64,000 nucleotides of DNA from Trichopria drosophilae (GCA_030407085.1 CM059582.1:11699501-11763500), one strand, 5' to 3'. Positions 34,401-45,334 are shown, numbered from the stretch's first letter. The notes: generated from the sequence alone by a model not told the origin. Program-made: numbers and translations.

Positions 34401-37400
34401 CTGTAACATCGTCGCTGTTAGGACCAAGTATCGGGCTACCGTCGATGCCGTCAAGGGGCTTTTTGGCTTCCTCACATACGAAATCGAGGAGGGCAAAAAA
34501 CTCTTCTTCCACATGAGCGAAGTGCGCGATCATGCCACACTACAACCTGGGGACCAGGTAGAATTCGTTCTGGTTACGAATCATCGTTCGGGGAAGTCGT
34601 CTGCTTGTAACGTCACCAGAGTCAGGTTAGTAACGAAATTAATTCCGTTTTATAAAAATGAAAAGATTTTACATAATATTGTTTACGAGAAAGAAAAAAG
34701 CAGTAAAGGATTGTTGACAAAAATTATTTGTCAAAAGCAATAATTTAAAACTTGAAATTCATGTCGATGCATAAAAAACATCATAACAGATACTGTTTGA
34801 ATACAATGTGCAAAATTAGAAGCAAAACAATTTTGCAAAAATTACGATAAATATTACTGCGAAAGTTGTTTAAAAAAAAAAAACTAACCATTTATTTATT
34901 TATTTATTCATTTGAAACAGAAATATAAAAAGTTATTTTAGGAAAAAAGCACCAAAAAAAGTAAAAATTACAAACATGAAAAAAAAATTAGCAAATTACA
35001 AAAAAATTAAAAAAATAATAAAAATTCAAAAAAAAAAAAGGTTTTGGAATGTCCATACCTTCATGTGTACGTATGAATTTACCCCGATATTATCGCCGCT
35101 TTGCATTTGGTTTGCCGCCATCTTGAATCCGGCATTTTGAATTTAAAAAATCTGACTTCAAATTCGTAATCAGCTACCCCGAATACCTCCAAGTAATAAA
35201 TTTTGTTCAAAAAGGAGGCATTTCTGAAATTTTTGTCCGCCATTTTTAATTTGGCAAAAGTAACGTCAAATTCGTAATCAGCAATCTCGAAAAACCCCTG
35301 AGTAACTAATTTTGTCCAAAAAGGAGGCATTTCTAGAATTGTCCGCCATATTGGACCCGCCATTTTTAATTTGGCAAAAGTAACGTCAAATTCGTAATCA
35401 GCGACCTCTAAAATCCCTGAGTAACAAATTTTGTTCAAAAAGGAGGCATTTCTGAAATTTTTGTCCGCCATTTTGGATTTGGTAAAAGTAACGTCAAATT
35501 CGCAATCAGCAACCTCGAAAACCCCCAAGTAATAAATTTTGTTCAAAAAGGAGGCAATTCTGAAATTTTTGTCCGCCATTTCGAATTTGGCAAAAGTAAT
35601 GTCAAATTCGTAATCAGCAACCTCGAAAACCCCCAAGTAATAAATTTTGTTTAAAAAGGAGGCATTTCTAGAATTGTCCGCCATATTGGACCCGCCATTT
35701 TTAATTTGGCAAAAGTAACGTCAAATTCGCAATCAGCAACCTCGAAAACCCCCAAGTAATAAATTTTGTTCAAAAAGGAGGCATTTCTGAAATTTTTGTC
35801 CGCCATATTGAATCCGCCGTTTGTAATTTGGCAAAAGTAACGTCAAATTCGTAATCAGCAACATCGAAAAACCCCTAAGTAACAAATTTTGTCCAAAAAG
35901 GAGGCATTTCTAGAATTGTCCGCCATATTGGACCCGCCATTTTTAATTTGGAAAAAGTAACGTCAAATTCGTAATCAGCGACCTCTAAAATCCCTGAGTA
36001 ACAAATTTTGTTGAAAAAGTAGGCATTTCTGAAATTTTTGTCCGCCATATTTAATCCGCCATTTATAATTTGGCAAAAGTAACGTCAAATTCGTAATCAG
36101 CAACATCGAAAAACCCCTAAGTAACAAATTTTGTTCAAAAAGGAGGCATTACTAAAATTATTGTCCGCCATATTGGATCCGCCATTTTGAATTTGGCAAA
36201 AGTAACGTCAAATTCGTAATCAGCAATCTCGAAAACCCCTAAGTAACCAATTTTGTTCAAAACAGGAGGCATTTCTAGAATTGTTGTCCGCCATATTGAC
36301 GATGTTTTCAAAGCTAATTGCTCGAAATTTCGTATGGCAAGGTTTTTCGGGTCGCCGATTACGAATCACACGTTATTTTTACGAAATTCAAAATGGCGGT
36401 CCAATATGGCTGTCAAAAATTTTAGTAATGCCTCCTTTTTGAACAAAATTTGTTACTCGGGGGTTTTCGGGGTCGCTGATTACAAATCTGACATCAGCTT
36501 CACCAAATCCAATATGGCGGATCCAATATGGCGAACAACAATTTTAGAAATGCCTCCTTTTTGAACAAAATTTGTTACTCAGGGTTTTTGAGGTTGCTTT
36601 ACTTTAACCAAATTAAAAAATGGCGGATCCAGTATGGCTGACAAAAATGTTAGTAATGCCTCCTTTTTGAACAAAATTTGTGACTCGGAGGTATTCGGGG
36701 TCGGTGGTTACGAATCCGATGTTAGATTTTTAAAATTCAAAATGCCGGATTCAAGATGACGGCGAACCAAATGCAAAGCGGCGATAATATCGGTGTAAAT
36801 TCATACATGTAAAACAAGAGTATACATAAGATATATTTATAACATATTCCTAGCTCTTGAACTTTTGATGTTTTTCTAATCTATATGGGAACGTAGCTTT
36901 AAAAAAAATCTGGCTCTATGCAATCACAACGCAACAAATTACGAGGCAAGTCACCGCTGACGTATTTCGGATATTAGCGTGCTTTGTATATACGTGCCTA
37001 CAATATTATTCTTTGTTTTTTTAAATTTTGAATCTACCATCTTGAATTTCGAAAAAAGTAACAAATTTTGTCCAAATATATTTAAAAAATGTTGTCCGCC
37101 ATTTTGAATTTCACAAAACTAACCTCGAATTCGTAATCAGCGACCCCGAAAACGCCCGAGTAACGACTTTCAGCTAAATTGGACAAAAGAAAAAATGCAT
37201 GACTCAAAGGGTTAATTGAATAATGATGAGCATTAACCCATTAACGCCCAGAAACAGAGATTTTGTAACGTCTTTTCGAGCCTTATTCTTTTAACAATGC
37301 GAAAGGAATAATCAAACGGAAATGATGCTTCATTATGTTTTTGACTATGCTCTTTCGGAATCTGGCATTACATTTTCATTTTTTTTTACAAGAAAAATAA

Positions 37401-39544
37401 ATATGGCGGCTTTTAGATGAAAAAATACGGAAAAATGAAAACTGTTTTTTTTTTTATGAATTTTTTTCAGATTGAAGCAGAGATATAATCCCGTCGTTTT
37501 TTCACTAATCGGTGATTAAAATAGTAGTAGTTTATCGGAATATTTTTGAAAATGGTTAGAAATATTATTTTCATTAGCAAAATGGCGATTAACGTCTTCC
37601 TGGAGAGTGACCAAATTTCTGAATTGGTAATATGACAAATAGGCTGATGAATTTATATGAAACCTCGTTTCCTAAAGTTTTCGAGGGCGCCGAATACAAA
37701 TGTGATGTCAGATTTTCAAAAATTCAAAATGGCGGATCCAATATGGCTGACGTATTTTTGAAAAGACTTTGAATTTGCATGAAATTTGGTACTCGGGGGT
37801 TTTTGGGGTCGCCGAATATAAATCTGATGTCAGATTTTCAAAAATTCAAAATGGCGGATCCAATATGGCTGACGTATTTTTGAAAAGACTTTGAATTTGC
37901 ATGAAATTTGGTACTCGGAGGTTTTTGGAGTCGCTAAATACAAATCTGATGTCAGATTTTAAAAAATTCAAAATGGCGGATCCAATATGGCTGACGTATT
38001 TTTGAAAAGACTTTGAATTTGCATGAAATTTGTTACTCGGAGGTTTTTGGAGTCGCTAAATACAAATCCGATGTCAGATTCAGAAAATTTCAAATGGTGA
38101 ATTCAATATGGCGGACATTTTTTCCCAAATAAGGGAAAATTGAAATGTATTACTCCTGAGTTTTTGGGGCTTGCTGAATGCGTTTCTGACATCAGATTTT
38201 CAGAATTTCTAATTGCGGTTACAATATGGCGGACATATTTTTCAAAAATGAGTTTGGCTAGCTTTTGAAAAATATGTGAGCCATGTTAGATCCGCCATTT
38301 TGAATTTTTTAAAATCTGACATCACATTTGCATTCGGCGACCCCAAAAACCCCCGAGTACCAAATTTCATGCAAATTCAATGTCTTTTCAAAAATATGAC
38401 AGCCGTATTGGATCCGCCATTTTGAATTTTTTAAAATCTGTCATCACATTTGCATTCGGCGCCCTCGAAAACCTTAGGAAACGAAGTTTCATATAAATCC
38501 ATCAGCCTATTTGTCATATTACCAATTCAGAAATTTGGTCACTCTCCAGGAAGACGTTAATCGCCATTTTGATAATGAAAATAATATTTCTAACCATTTT
38601 CAAAAATATTCCGATAAACTACTACTATTTTATTCATATTCAATTACAAATTTTTTCAAAATATCATAAAAAAAATCTAACAAAATTGCAGTGTATTCGT
38701 CGATGAATTTTAACAACGTATTACTCTTATCATTTTTGTTATAAAATTCATAATTTTTGTGTCAGAGCGTTCTCAAATTTTTCAAGAAAATTTCATTTAG
38801 GATGCCATTTTCGGGACCGCCATTTTCGAATTTTCAACATTCGAATTTTATAAAAACATATATAACCATTTTACGTTATTTATACCACACTGAGGCATAG
38901 TAATGCTATAAGTGATAAAAAAAAACGATAAATGAAAAAAAAACTTTTGAAATCTCATGATTTTTGTTAAAAAATGGTCTGTAATTCGTTCATTTTAAAA
39001 TTGACAGTATTTTACCATCCACCATTCGAAAGAGCGGGGTCCGAGCAATTGGAAACGTATATACCACAATTTTTTTTATTGAATTTAAATACTAAAAAAT
39101 ACTGACAAACTTCGTGTCAAATTTTCGTACATTTGGTCCTTAAAGGGTTAAACGGCTACAATTTTGTTTTTGTTTTATCAGTTAGAAATTACGAATGATT
39201 TTATAAAACACAAACATTGTCCAGATTAAAAATTTACTTTCTTTGTTTGCTTACAAATTAAAGGACGAAAGTAATAAGGTAAACTTATGATATATAATTG
39301 TATAAAAATTGTAATATATAATTTGTCGCTAGAATATAAATAAACTTGTTTATAATGAAATGTTTCTATTAACAGCGAGGCGGTGCATCAACGACCTGAG
39401 CGTCTAATAAGTCGATTACGCACCATATCAATGGAAGACACGGGTCCGAAGTTGACGGTGATCAGACAGCCGAAGGGTCCGGACGGCACCAAGGGCTTCA
39501 ATCAGGAAAGAACGCTCCACGTACCAGGTGCCATCGACGAGTGA
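22037..39544 (+). CDS. Unr: Unr/CSDE1, five-cold-shock-domain RNA-binding protein, ten coding exons
   Basis: Cytoplasmic RNA-binding regulator of translation and mRNA stability; in Drosophila it acts with Sxl on msl-2 mRNA and takes part in dosage compensation. Ten coding exons, all GT-AG, join in phase: 22037-22405, 25119-25298, 25355-25545, 25624-25834, 32796-33025, 33107-33368, 33446-33682, 33747-33970, 34041-34625, 39376-39544. The product is 885 residues (human 798). Cold-shock domains with GFI...FFH pairs start near residues 114, 265, 430, 606 and 766; the linkers carry the weaker non-canonical cold-shock repeats of this family. The C-terminus has the SUZ-C-like segment [20 protein letters not shown]. 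The N-terminal 110 residues are low in similarity and rich in Asn, Ser and Gly. Small exons are packed between very large, repeat-filled introns (2713, 6961 and 4750 bp). Confidence 0.95.
22427..25076. mobile_element. 2.65 kb TTAA-flanked foldback element with ATGGCGGATCC modules
   Basis: TTAA at 22423-22426 and 25077-25080 flank ends CCCTTTAACGCCGGGAAGG and (right, complement) CCCTTTAACTATTTTCAACG. Inner pairing extends about 110 bases, including TTTACTACTATGGGTGTAAA at 22480-22499 and its complement near 25028-25048. The interior (22630-24840) consists of modules with ATGGCGGATCCAATATGG and GGTCGCTGAACACGAATCTG in both orientations, plus repeated ATAGTAATATTTAGTGTC blocks. TTAA target and CCC terminus match piggyBac-type elements; no transposase frame. 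Begins 21 bases after the exon 1 donor. Confidence 0.75.
25119..25298 (+). CDS. Unr: Unr coding exon 2 (CSD1)
   Basis: [20 protein letters not shown] is the core of cold-shock domain 1. 60 codons, acceptor TTTTTCAG, donor GTG|GTAAGT. Confidence 0.94.
25355..25545 (+). CDS. Unr: Unr coding exon 3
   Basis: Begins GTA TTG AGC GAA ([11 protein letters not shown]), ends ...QIATNQ plus CG before GTAAGC. Non-canonical cold-shock-like linker; matches the CSDE1 segment EDVEGNV as DDVEGNV. Confidence 0.92.
25624..25834 (+). CDS. Unr: Unr coding exon 4 (CSD2)
   Basis: Contains [20 protein letters not shown] then [14 protein letters not shown], cold-shock domain 2. Donor AAC|GTAAGT. Confidence 0.94.
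26057..26600. repeat. Tandem copies of an about 180-bp unit
   Basis: Units begin TTTTATCGGATKACTAAATT near 26057, 26249 and 26424, each followed by TAGGTTATGTYGMGATTTAT and CAATACGAAATCRTYATAAA. A fourth copy begins at 26901. Confidence 0.75.
26614..27804. repeat. Direct duplication, second copy interrupted by a MITE dimer
   Basis: 26614-26895 (from GTAAACAAAAGTTTTTGATA to CACTGTAAAAAAAGGATG) is repeated at 27052-27804 with high identity, except that 487 bases are inserted at the word GAGAAGTA in the second copy. The first copy is the unoccupied site, with a few extra bases (CTTATCTA) there. Confidence 0.8.
27150..27636. mobile_element. Head-to-head dimer of the family a MITE
   Basis: Two family a copies in opposite orientation, 27150-27365 and 27371-27636, form a near-complete palindrome with outer ends CAGTACTCCTTCCCTTATTC and its complement, flanked by TA on both sides. 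The centre reads TACTGTACTACAGTAG. The copies share GGCGCATGCGCAACAAAAG with the copy at 5618-5866. Confidence 0.8.
28560..29884 (+). mobile_element. Decayed non-LTR retroposon with RT remnant
   Basis: 28565-28805 reads as reverse transcriptase ([20 protein letters not shown] ... [15 protein letters not shown]). The region expected to hold the YADD catalytic box is replaced by about 40 bases starting TTAACCCGTTTCCGCCC. Coding continues as the ORF2 C-terminal part in two frames (28928-29203, then 29151-29618 after a frameshift; [20 protein letters not shown]). The 3' UTR ends in (ATT)n at about 29864-29884, unlike the other copies. Jockey/CR1-like by overall pattern; clade not certain. Inactive. 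Confidence 0.75.
30330..30830 (+). mobile_element. 3' fragment of a non-LTR retroposon
   Basis: Frame 30336-30686 encodes an ORF2 C-terminus with [20 protein letters not shown], related to the fragment at 1-147. The 3' UTR has the stem GGCAC (30784-30788) / GTGCC (30795-30799) and an (AAAT)n tail to about 30827. Truncated at the 5' side. Confidence 0.75.
31185..32495 (+). mobile_element. Decayed non-LTR retroposon, RT without YADD region
   Basis: RT is readable at 31273-31590 ([20 protein letters not shown] ... [12 protein letters not shown]), then jumps near 31580 to [14 protein letters not shown] with a frame change, so the YADD-bearing palm segment is deleted. ORF2 continues openly at 31607-32332 ([20 protein letters not shown] ... 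[16 protein letters not shown]), stop TAA at 32330. The 3' UTR has the stem GGTCT/AGACC (32448-32460) and an AAATAAAATAAAAT tail. Flanking DNA on both sides shares TTGTATTCAAATGGATTC-like words, so it probably inserted into an older repeat. Confidence 0.8.
32796..33025 (+). CDS. Unr: Unr coding exon 5
   Basis: [20 protein letters not shown] ... [10 protein letters not shown] ... [16 protein letters not shown], aligning with the CSDE1 region NDPLPGRI...LPFGDKD. Acceptor TTGTTTCAG, donor GAA|GTAAGT. Confidence 0.93.
33107..33368 (+). CDS. Unr: Unr coding exon 6 (CSD3)
   Basis: Contains [20 protein letters not shown] then [14 protein letters not shown], cold-shock domain 3. Donor CAG|GTACGT. 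Confidence 0.94.
33446..33682 (+). CDS. Unr: Unr coding exon 7
   Basis: Starts [20 protein letters not shown]; a linker with a non-canonical cold-shock-like repeat. 79 whole codons; donor AAG|GTTCGT. Confidence 0.92.
33747..33970 (+). CDS. Unr: Unr coding exon 8 (CSD4)
   Basis: Ends in [20 protein letters not shown] then HDKEIFFHF, cold-shock domain 4, nearly identical to human ATLKDNFGFIETANHDKEIF. Donor TTTAG|GTAACT. Confidence 0.94.
34041..34625 (+). CDS. Unr: Unr coding exon 9 (CSD4 end, linker, CSD5)
   Basis: Largest exon. Includes [34 protein letters not shown] and the cold-shock domain 5 core [20 protein letters not shown]. Acceptor GATTAG has a weak pyrimidine tract. The donor is GTCAG|GTTAGT; reading past it meets a stop within 40 codons. 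Confidence 0.93.
35062..36810. mobile_element. 1.75 kb foldback of 108-bp modules
   Basis: Outer arms pair: GATATTATCGCCGCTTTGCA at 35084-35103 matches the complement at about 36771-36791, and the pairing extends from about 35071 to 35160. The interior is about nine - oriented modules (35200-36290) with GTCCGCCATATTGGACCCGC and AAGTAACGTCAAATTCGTAA, then three or four + oriented modules (36340-36780). The period in the left half is about 108 bp. No TTAA/CCC end is clear on the left; GGGTTAA at 37209-37215 may be an outer right end. Confidence 0.7.
37237..39147. mobile_element. 1.91 kb TTAA-flanked foldback element with ATGGCGGATCC modules
   Basis: TTAA at 37233-37236 and 39148-39151. Left end CCCATTAACGCCCAGAAAC, right end complement CCCTTTAAGGACCAAATG. 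Near-perfect arms pair 37521-37740 with 38408-38631, including AACGTCTTCCTGGAGAGTGA. Between them four tandem modules with a period of about 123 bp (AAAATGGCGGATCCAATATG at about 37726, 37849, 37970) are followed by two inverted ones. No transposase frame. Confidence 0.78.
39376..39544 (+). CDS. Unr: Unr coding exon 10 (SUZ-C-like tail)
   Basis: Follows TTCTATTAACAG. Encodes [20 protein letters not shown] and the SUZ-C-like [12 protein letters not shown] segment; human CSDE1 ends with RQPRGPDNSMGF. Stop TGA 39542-39544. Confidence 0.94.
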
Positions 39545-40181
39545 TCCAATACCGCAGCAGACAAAGAGGAAGCGAAACGCATACCCCCAAATTCTTTTAC
39601 CCTTTTACCGTTACATTTAATTCACGTCAGCGCCGAGAGATTTATCGAAAGAGATACCGTCTCACACACTCACACATTGTTAACGTAACCCAAGGATTAA
39701 ACCGTAAAAAAAAAAAAAAAAAACATTTGCCAAATCGTTAGACACCGTAAGATATACAAAAAAAAAAGAAACCGGAATGAAACGAAACCCCAATCGTGTA
39801 AACGACGGCGAGACGGGCGAGTACCTTTTTTTTTTTTTTTTTTTTTTTTATTTTTTTTTTTTAATCCATGAAAAAAATTGCCTTCTCCCGTCGCCGATCA
39901 AAATCGAAAGAAACAAAAAAAAAATACAAACACGTAGATATTAAATTGCAAACAAACAAAAAAATGAAAAAAAAAGTAATGTGCGCGAAAGGCGCGCGCG
40001 CGCGCAAAACGCATTGTTGATTTATTGTGAATCGTAATACGTAAGCTGATTTTTTTTTTCCCCGAAGAGTCCAGGTGAATGCGATAATGGAACAACAGAG
40101 GACAGTGTAATCGCAATAAAAGCATCATCGAAGCGCGTTTGTTACGACGGAAAGTATACACGGGGCTTTTTGAAGTTTTAT

Positions 40182-40222
<41 letters not shown>

Positions 40223-41345
40223 CAAAATAAAACAAAAAAAAAAAAAACCAAGGGCGTGAAAAGAGAGAGAAAAAAAAAAGCTATGTCTGCCGCCTGTTTG
40301 TAAGTTCGACAATGATGGTGTGTCCTGTCTGTCTTTATAAAAAATATACGTACATGTTGATACTACGTTTTTTTTTTTTTTTTACGTTAATTTCTTCCGT
40401 GCGCTCCCTCTAGACGGAGGGCGCGCAATTGGGGGAAAGAAAAAAAAATGGAGATCGCATAATTAAAATAGCGTTTATCGACAGCGGGCGAGTCGTTCAC
40501 ACGTTCGGGATGCGACAATCTTTGAATCGTGTTTGTATTTAGTCGTTTGGTGAAAATGCGAGTGTACGAAAGAGAGGGAGAGAAAGAGAGCGCGAGAGAG
40601 AGAGAGAGAGAATGAGAGAGAAACGGGGTGAGACATCGACGATTAAAACTTGTATAAAGATTATTATTGAAGTATGCTGGCCAGTCGTTTGTTCCAGATG
40701 ATAATTATATGGAAATTAAAGTTCTCAGTGCCAGCGCGCGCGATCTTTTCTTCGATATTTCGTTTCATCCGATAAGGATTTCAGGGAAAAAAAAAAGATA
40801 GAAATAGAGAAAGAGAGAGAGTGCGCGTAAAAGGAGAGAAAATGGCGATGCATGAAGAAAAAGAAGATCAATTGTATATTCGCGTCGTTTAAGTTCCTGA
40901 TGCAGTGTCATGTTGTAAAATCAAATTAGGATTATGATCTTCGTTGTTAACGAAAGAGAGGGGAAGGGGAGGGGTGGGGGTGGGGGGCAACAGAGAAAAG
41001 CGCTAGGGGGCGCCGAACGACGAAATCTCATTATCGTTTTAACGAAGGGAATATATATTGGGGGAAAAAAAAAAATAATTGATCGGAGCAGCGGGTAATC
41101 GATGGATGGGGCAGAGTTTTCGTGGGAGTTTGTAAATTTTTTAGGTGAAGAAAGGAAACGAATTTCGGGAAAACGAATGTACACGCATACACACAAGCAC
41201 CATACAGAAAGAAACCAAACAAAGATTAAACAAAAGAAATGGAAAGTAAAAAAAAAAATGCTTGTTATCAGCCTGTGTCCTATAGAACGAGTCGTACCAT
41301 GGTGTACTGTAAAAACCTTTGGTAAATAAACATTGGAAGTATCAG
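39545..41345 (+). other. Unr: Unr 3' UTR
   Basis: About 1.8 kb with long A and T runs (39705-39722, 39826-39860, 40188-40250), a GA-rich microsatellite (40568-40627) and GCGCGCGC blocks. A frame of 146 codons on the other strand has no recognisable similarity. The likely end is at the AATAAA of 41325-41330; earlier hexamers are at 40113 and 40224. Confidence 0.6.
41325..41330 (+). terminator. Probable distal Unr polyadenylation signal
   Basis: AATAAA shortly before the sequence changes character and the repeat-bearing intergenic DNA begins. Confidence 0.5.
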
Positions 41346-41583
41346 ACGATATTGGCGACACCTTTTTTCCCCAGATACACCTTATTTTAACTTGAGAAGT
41401 TGGCGGCGTTTTCCCTTATTTTACCGCTTACCTTCATCCCCACCATTGGTAGTTTGAGAGAAGAAAAACATAGATATAGTGGCGTCCTTCTTCGCCTGTA
41501 TGCGCAAGCGCAGAACGCACTCTTTTGAACACTTTCAATTGGTGAATGGTGGGGGAACTCGTGAGGGGAAGAAGTTGACATAA

Positions 41584-44500
41584 CCCGGGAAAAAATGGAT
41601 TATATACAATTATATATGTTTATATACGATTATATGTAATTATATACAATTTATGATACAATTAGATCGAATTATATATAATTATATATGGATTTTCGCC
41701 TTATATAATATATAATTATATGTTTATATACGATTATATATAATTATATACAATTTATGATACAATTAGATCCAATTATATATAATTATATATGTTTATA
41801 TACGATTATATATAATTTTTTATACAATTAGATCCAGTTATATATAATTATATATGGATTTTGGCCGTTATCCGATACGGATATTAATTATTGGAATTAT
41901 CGGATCTAATTGTATCAAAAATTATATATAATCTTATATAAACATATATAATTGGATTTAATTGTATCATAAATTGTAATAAATTATTTATAATCGTATA
42001 TAAACATATGTAATTATATATAATTGTATATAATCCATTTTTTCCCGGGAAAGGACGAAAAAAGTTAAATTAAAGGACGCAGTTAAAATAAGAGGAGGGT
42101 CACTGTATGTTTTTGTTTCAGAAAGGAAGAGGAGTTTTATTTCAGTTTTCTTCGATTTATTGAATTTAACCCGGAAAAAATGTTATTTACATTATATAAT
42201 TACGATTATATATAATTATATACAATTTAGATACAAGTATATAAAATTAGATATGTTTATATACGATTATATATAATTATATGCAATTTAGATACAATTA
42301 TTTATAATAATATATAATTATATATGTTTATATACGATTATATATAATTTTTGATACAATTAGATCCAATTATATATAATTATATATGTTTATATACGAT
42401 TATATATAATTTTTTATACAATTAGATCCAGTTATATATAATTATATATGGATTTTGGCCGTTATCCGATACGGATATTAATTATTGGAATTATCGGATC
42501 TAATTGTATCAAAAATTATATATAATCTTATATAAACATATATAATTGGATCTAATTGTATCAAAAATTGTATATTATTATATATAATCGTATATAAACA
42601 TATATAATTATATATTATTATATATAATTGTATATAATCCATTTTTCCCGGGAAAGGACGAAAAAAAGTTAAATTAAAGGACGCAGTTAAAATAAGAGGA
42701 GAGCCACTGTATGTTTCTGTTTCAGATAGGAAGAGGAGTTTTATTTCAGTTTTCTTCGATTTATTGAATTTAACCCGGGAAAAAATGTTATTTACATTAT
42801 ATAATTATATACAATTTTTTATACAATTATATATGTTTATATACGATTATATATAATTATATACAACTTATGATACAATTATATATAATTATATACAATT
42901 TAAATACAATTATATATAATAATATATAATTATATATGTTTATATACGATTATATATAATTTTTGATACAATTAGATCCAATTATATAAAATTATATATG
43001 GATTTTGGCCGTTATCCGATACGGATATTAATTATTGGAATTATCGGATCTAATTGTATAAAAAATTATATATAATCTTATATAAACATATATAATTGGA
43101 TTTAATTGTATCATAAATTGTAATAAATTATTTATAATCGTATATAAACATATGTAATTATATATAATTGTATATAATCCATTTTTTCCCGGGAAAGGAC
43201 GAAAAAAAGTTAAATTAAAGGACGCAGTTAAAATAAGAGGAGGGCCACTGCATGTTTTTGTTTCAGAAAGGAAGAGGAGTTTTATTTCAGTTTTCTTCGA
43301 TTTATTGAATTTAACCCGGAAAAAATGTTATTTACATTATATAATTACGATTATATATAATTATATACAATTTAGATACAAGTATATAAAATTAGATATG
43401 TTTATATACGATTATATATAATTATATGCAATTTAGATACAATTATTTATAATAATATATAATTATATATGTTTATATACGATTATATGTAATTATATAC
43501 AATTTATGATACAATTAGATCGAATTATATATAATTATATATGGATTTTCGCCTTATATAATATATAATTATATGTTTATATACGATTATATATAATTAT
43601 ATACAATTTATGATACAATTAGATCCAATTATATATAATTATATATGTTTATATACGATTATATATAATTTTTGATACAATTAGATCCAATTATATAAAA
43701 TTATATATGGATTTTGGCCGTTATCCGATACGGATATTAATTATTGGAATTATCGGATCTAATTGTATAAAAAATTATATATAATCTTATATAAACATAT
43801 ATAATTGGATTTAATTGTATCATAAATTGTATATTATTATATATAATCGTATATAAACATATATTATTATATATAATTGTATATAATCCATTTTTTCCCG
43901 GGAAAGGACGAAAAAAAGTTAAATTAAAGGACGCAGTTAAAATAAGAGGAGGGCCACTGCATGTTTTTCTTTCAGAAAGGAAGAGGAGTTTTATTTCAGT
44001 TTTCTTCGATTGATTGAATTTAACCCGGGAAAAAATGTTATTTACATTATATATTTACGACTATATATAATTATATACAATTTTTTATACAATTTAGATA
44101 CAATTATATAAAATTAGATATGTTTATATACGATTATATATAATTATATACAATTTAAATACAATTATATATAATAATATATAATTATATATGTTTATAT
44201 ACGATTTTATATAATTGTATACAATTTATGATACAATTAGATCCAATTATATATGTTTATATACGATTATATATAATTATATACAACTTATGATACAATT
44301 AGATCCAATTATATATAATTATATATGGATTTTGGCCGTTATCCGATACAGATATTAATTATCGGATCTAATTGTATCAAAAATTGTATATAATTATATA
44401 TAATCGTCTATAAACATATACAATTATATACGGCCAAAGTCCATTTATAATTATATATAATTGGATCTAATTGTATCATAAATTGTATATTATTATATAT

Positions 44501-45206
44501 AATCGTATATAAACATATATATTTATATATAATTGTATATAATCCATTTTTCCCGGGAAAGGACGAAAAAAAGTTAAATTAAAGGACGCAGTTAAAAGAG
44601 GAGGGCCACTGTATGTTTTTGTTTCAGAAAGGAAGAGGAGTTTTATTTGAGTTTTCTTCGATTTAATGAATTTAACCCGGGAAAAAATGTTATTTACATT
44701 ATATAATAATGATTATATATAATTATGTACAGTTTAGATACAATTATATATAATTATATATGTTTATATACGATTCTGTATAATTATATACAATTTATGA
44801 TACAATTAGATCCAATTATATATAATTATATATGGATTTCGGCCGTATATAATTATATATGTTTACATACAATTATATATAATTATATACAATTTATGCT
44901 ACAATTAGATCCAATTATATACAATTATATATGTTTATATGCGATTATATATCATTTTTGATACAATTAGATCCAATTATATATGGATATTGCCCGTTAT
45001 CCGATACGGATATTAATCATTGGAATTATCCGATCTAATTGTATCAAAAATTGTATATAATTATATATAATCGTCTATAAACATATACAATTATATACGG
45101 CCAAAGTCCATATATAATTATATATAATTGGATCTAATTGTATCATAAATTGTATATTATTATATATTATTATATATAATTGTATATAATCCATTTTTTA
45201 CCGGGA
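41584..45206. repeat. Six tandem copies of an AT-rich palindromic element plus spacer
   Basis: Palindromes start with CCCGG(G)AAAAAATG at 41584, 42170, 42774, 43315, 44024 and 44676 and end with the complementary TTTTTTCCCGGG; the last ends near 45206 as TTTTTTACCGGG. Each is 0.42-0.58 kb of TATATAATTATATA words, with arms containing GATACAATTAGATCC and its complement around a centre GGCCGTTATCCGATACGG. Copies are joined by a conserved spacer of about 120-130 bp (GGACGCAGTTAAAATAAGAG ... TTTTCTTCGATTTATTGAA). The last spacer runs into the unique sequence at the 3' end of the secreted-protein gene. Confidence 0.88.
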
Positions 45207-45328
45207 AGGGACGAAAAAAAGTTAAATTAAAGGACGCAGTTAAAATAAGAGGAGTTTAAATAAGGGGAGGGCCACTGTATGTTTTTGTTTCAGAAAGGTA
45301 GAGGAGTTTTTTTTTCAGTTTTCTTCGA

Positions 45329-45334
45329 TTTATT
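45329..45334 (-). terminator. Polyadenylation signal of the secreted EGF gene
   Basis: AATAAA on the - strand, about 105 bases after the TAA at 45438. The same word recurs in most spacers of the neighbouring palindrome array. Confidence 0.5.

Larger units (their letters stand above)
34626..39375 (+). other. Unr intron 9, 4.75 kb, repeat-filled
   Basis: A-rich at the start, with two foldback elements (35062-36810 and 37237-39147). No host exon was found. Confidence 0.75.

Noticed and set aside
35079..35684. 201-codon open frame on the - strand
   Set aside because: Entirely within 108-bp repeat modules whose length is a multiple of three; other module copies are frame-broken or inverted.
40921..41361. 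146-codon frame on the - strand in the Unr 3' UTR
   Set aside because: Low-complexity composition (Phe, Pro, Ser runs from A/G-rich DNA), no recognisable domain.
41584..45206. CRISPR-like array (repeats with spacers)
   Set aside because: Units are long palindromes with conserved, not unique, spacers, in a eukaryotic genome; no cas-like genes.
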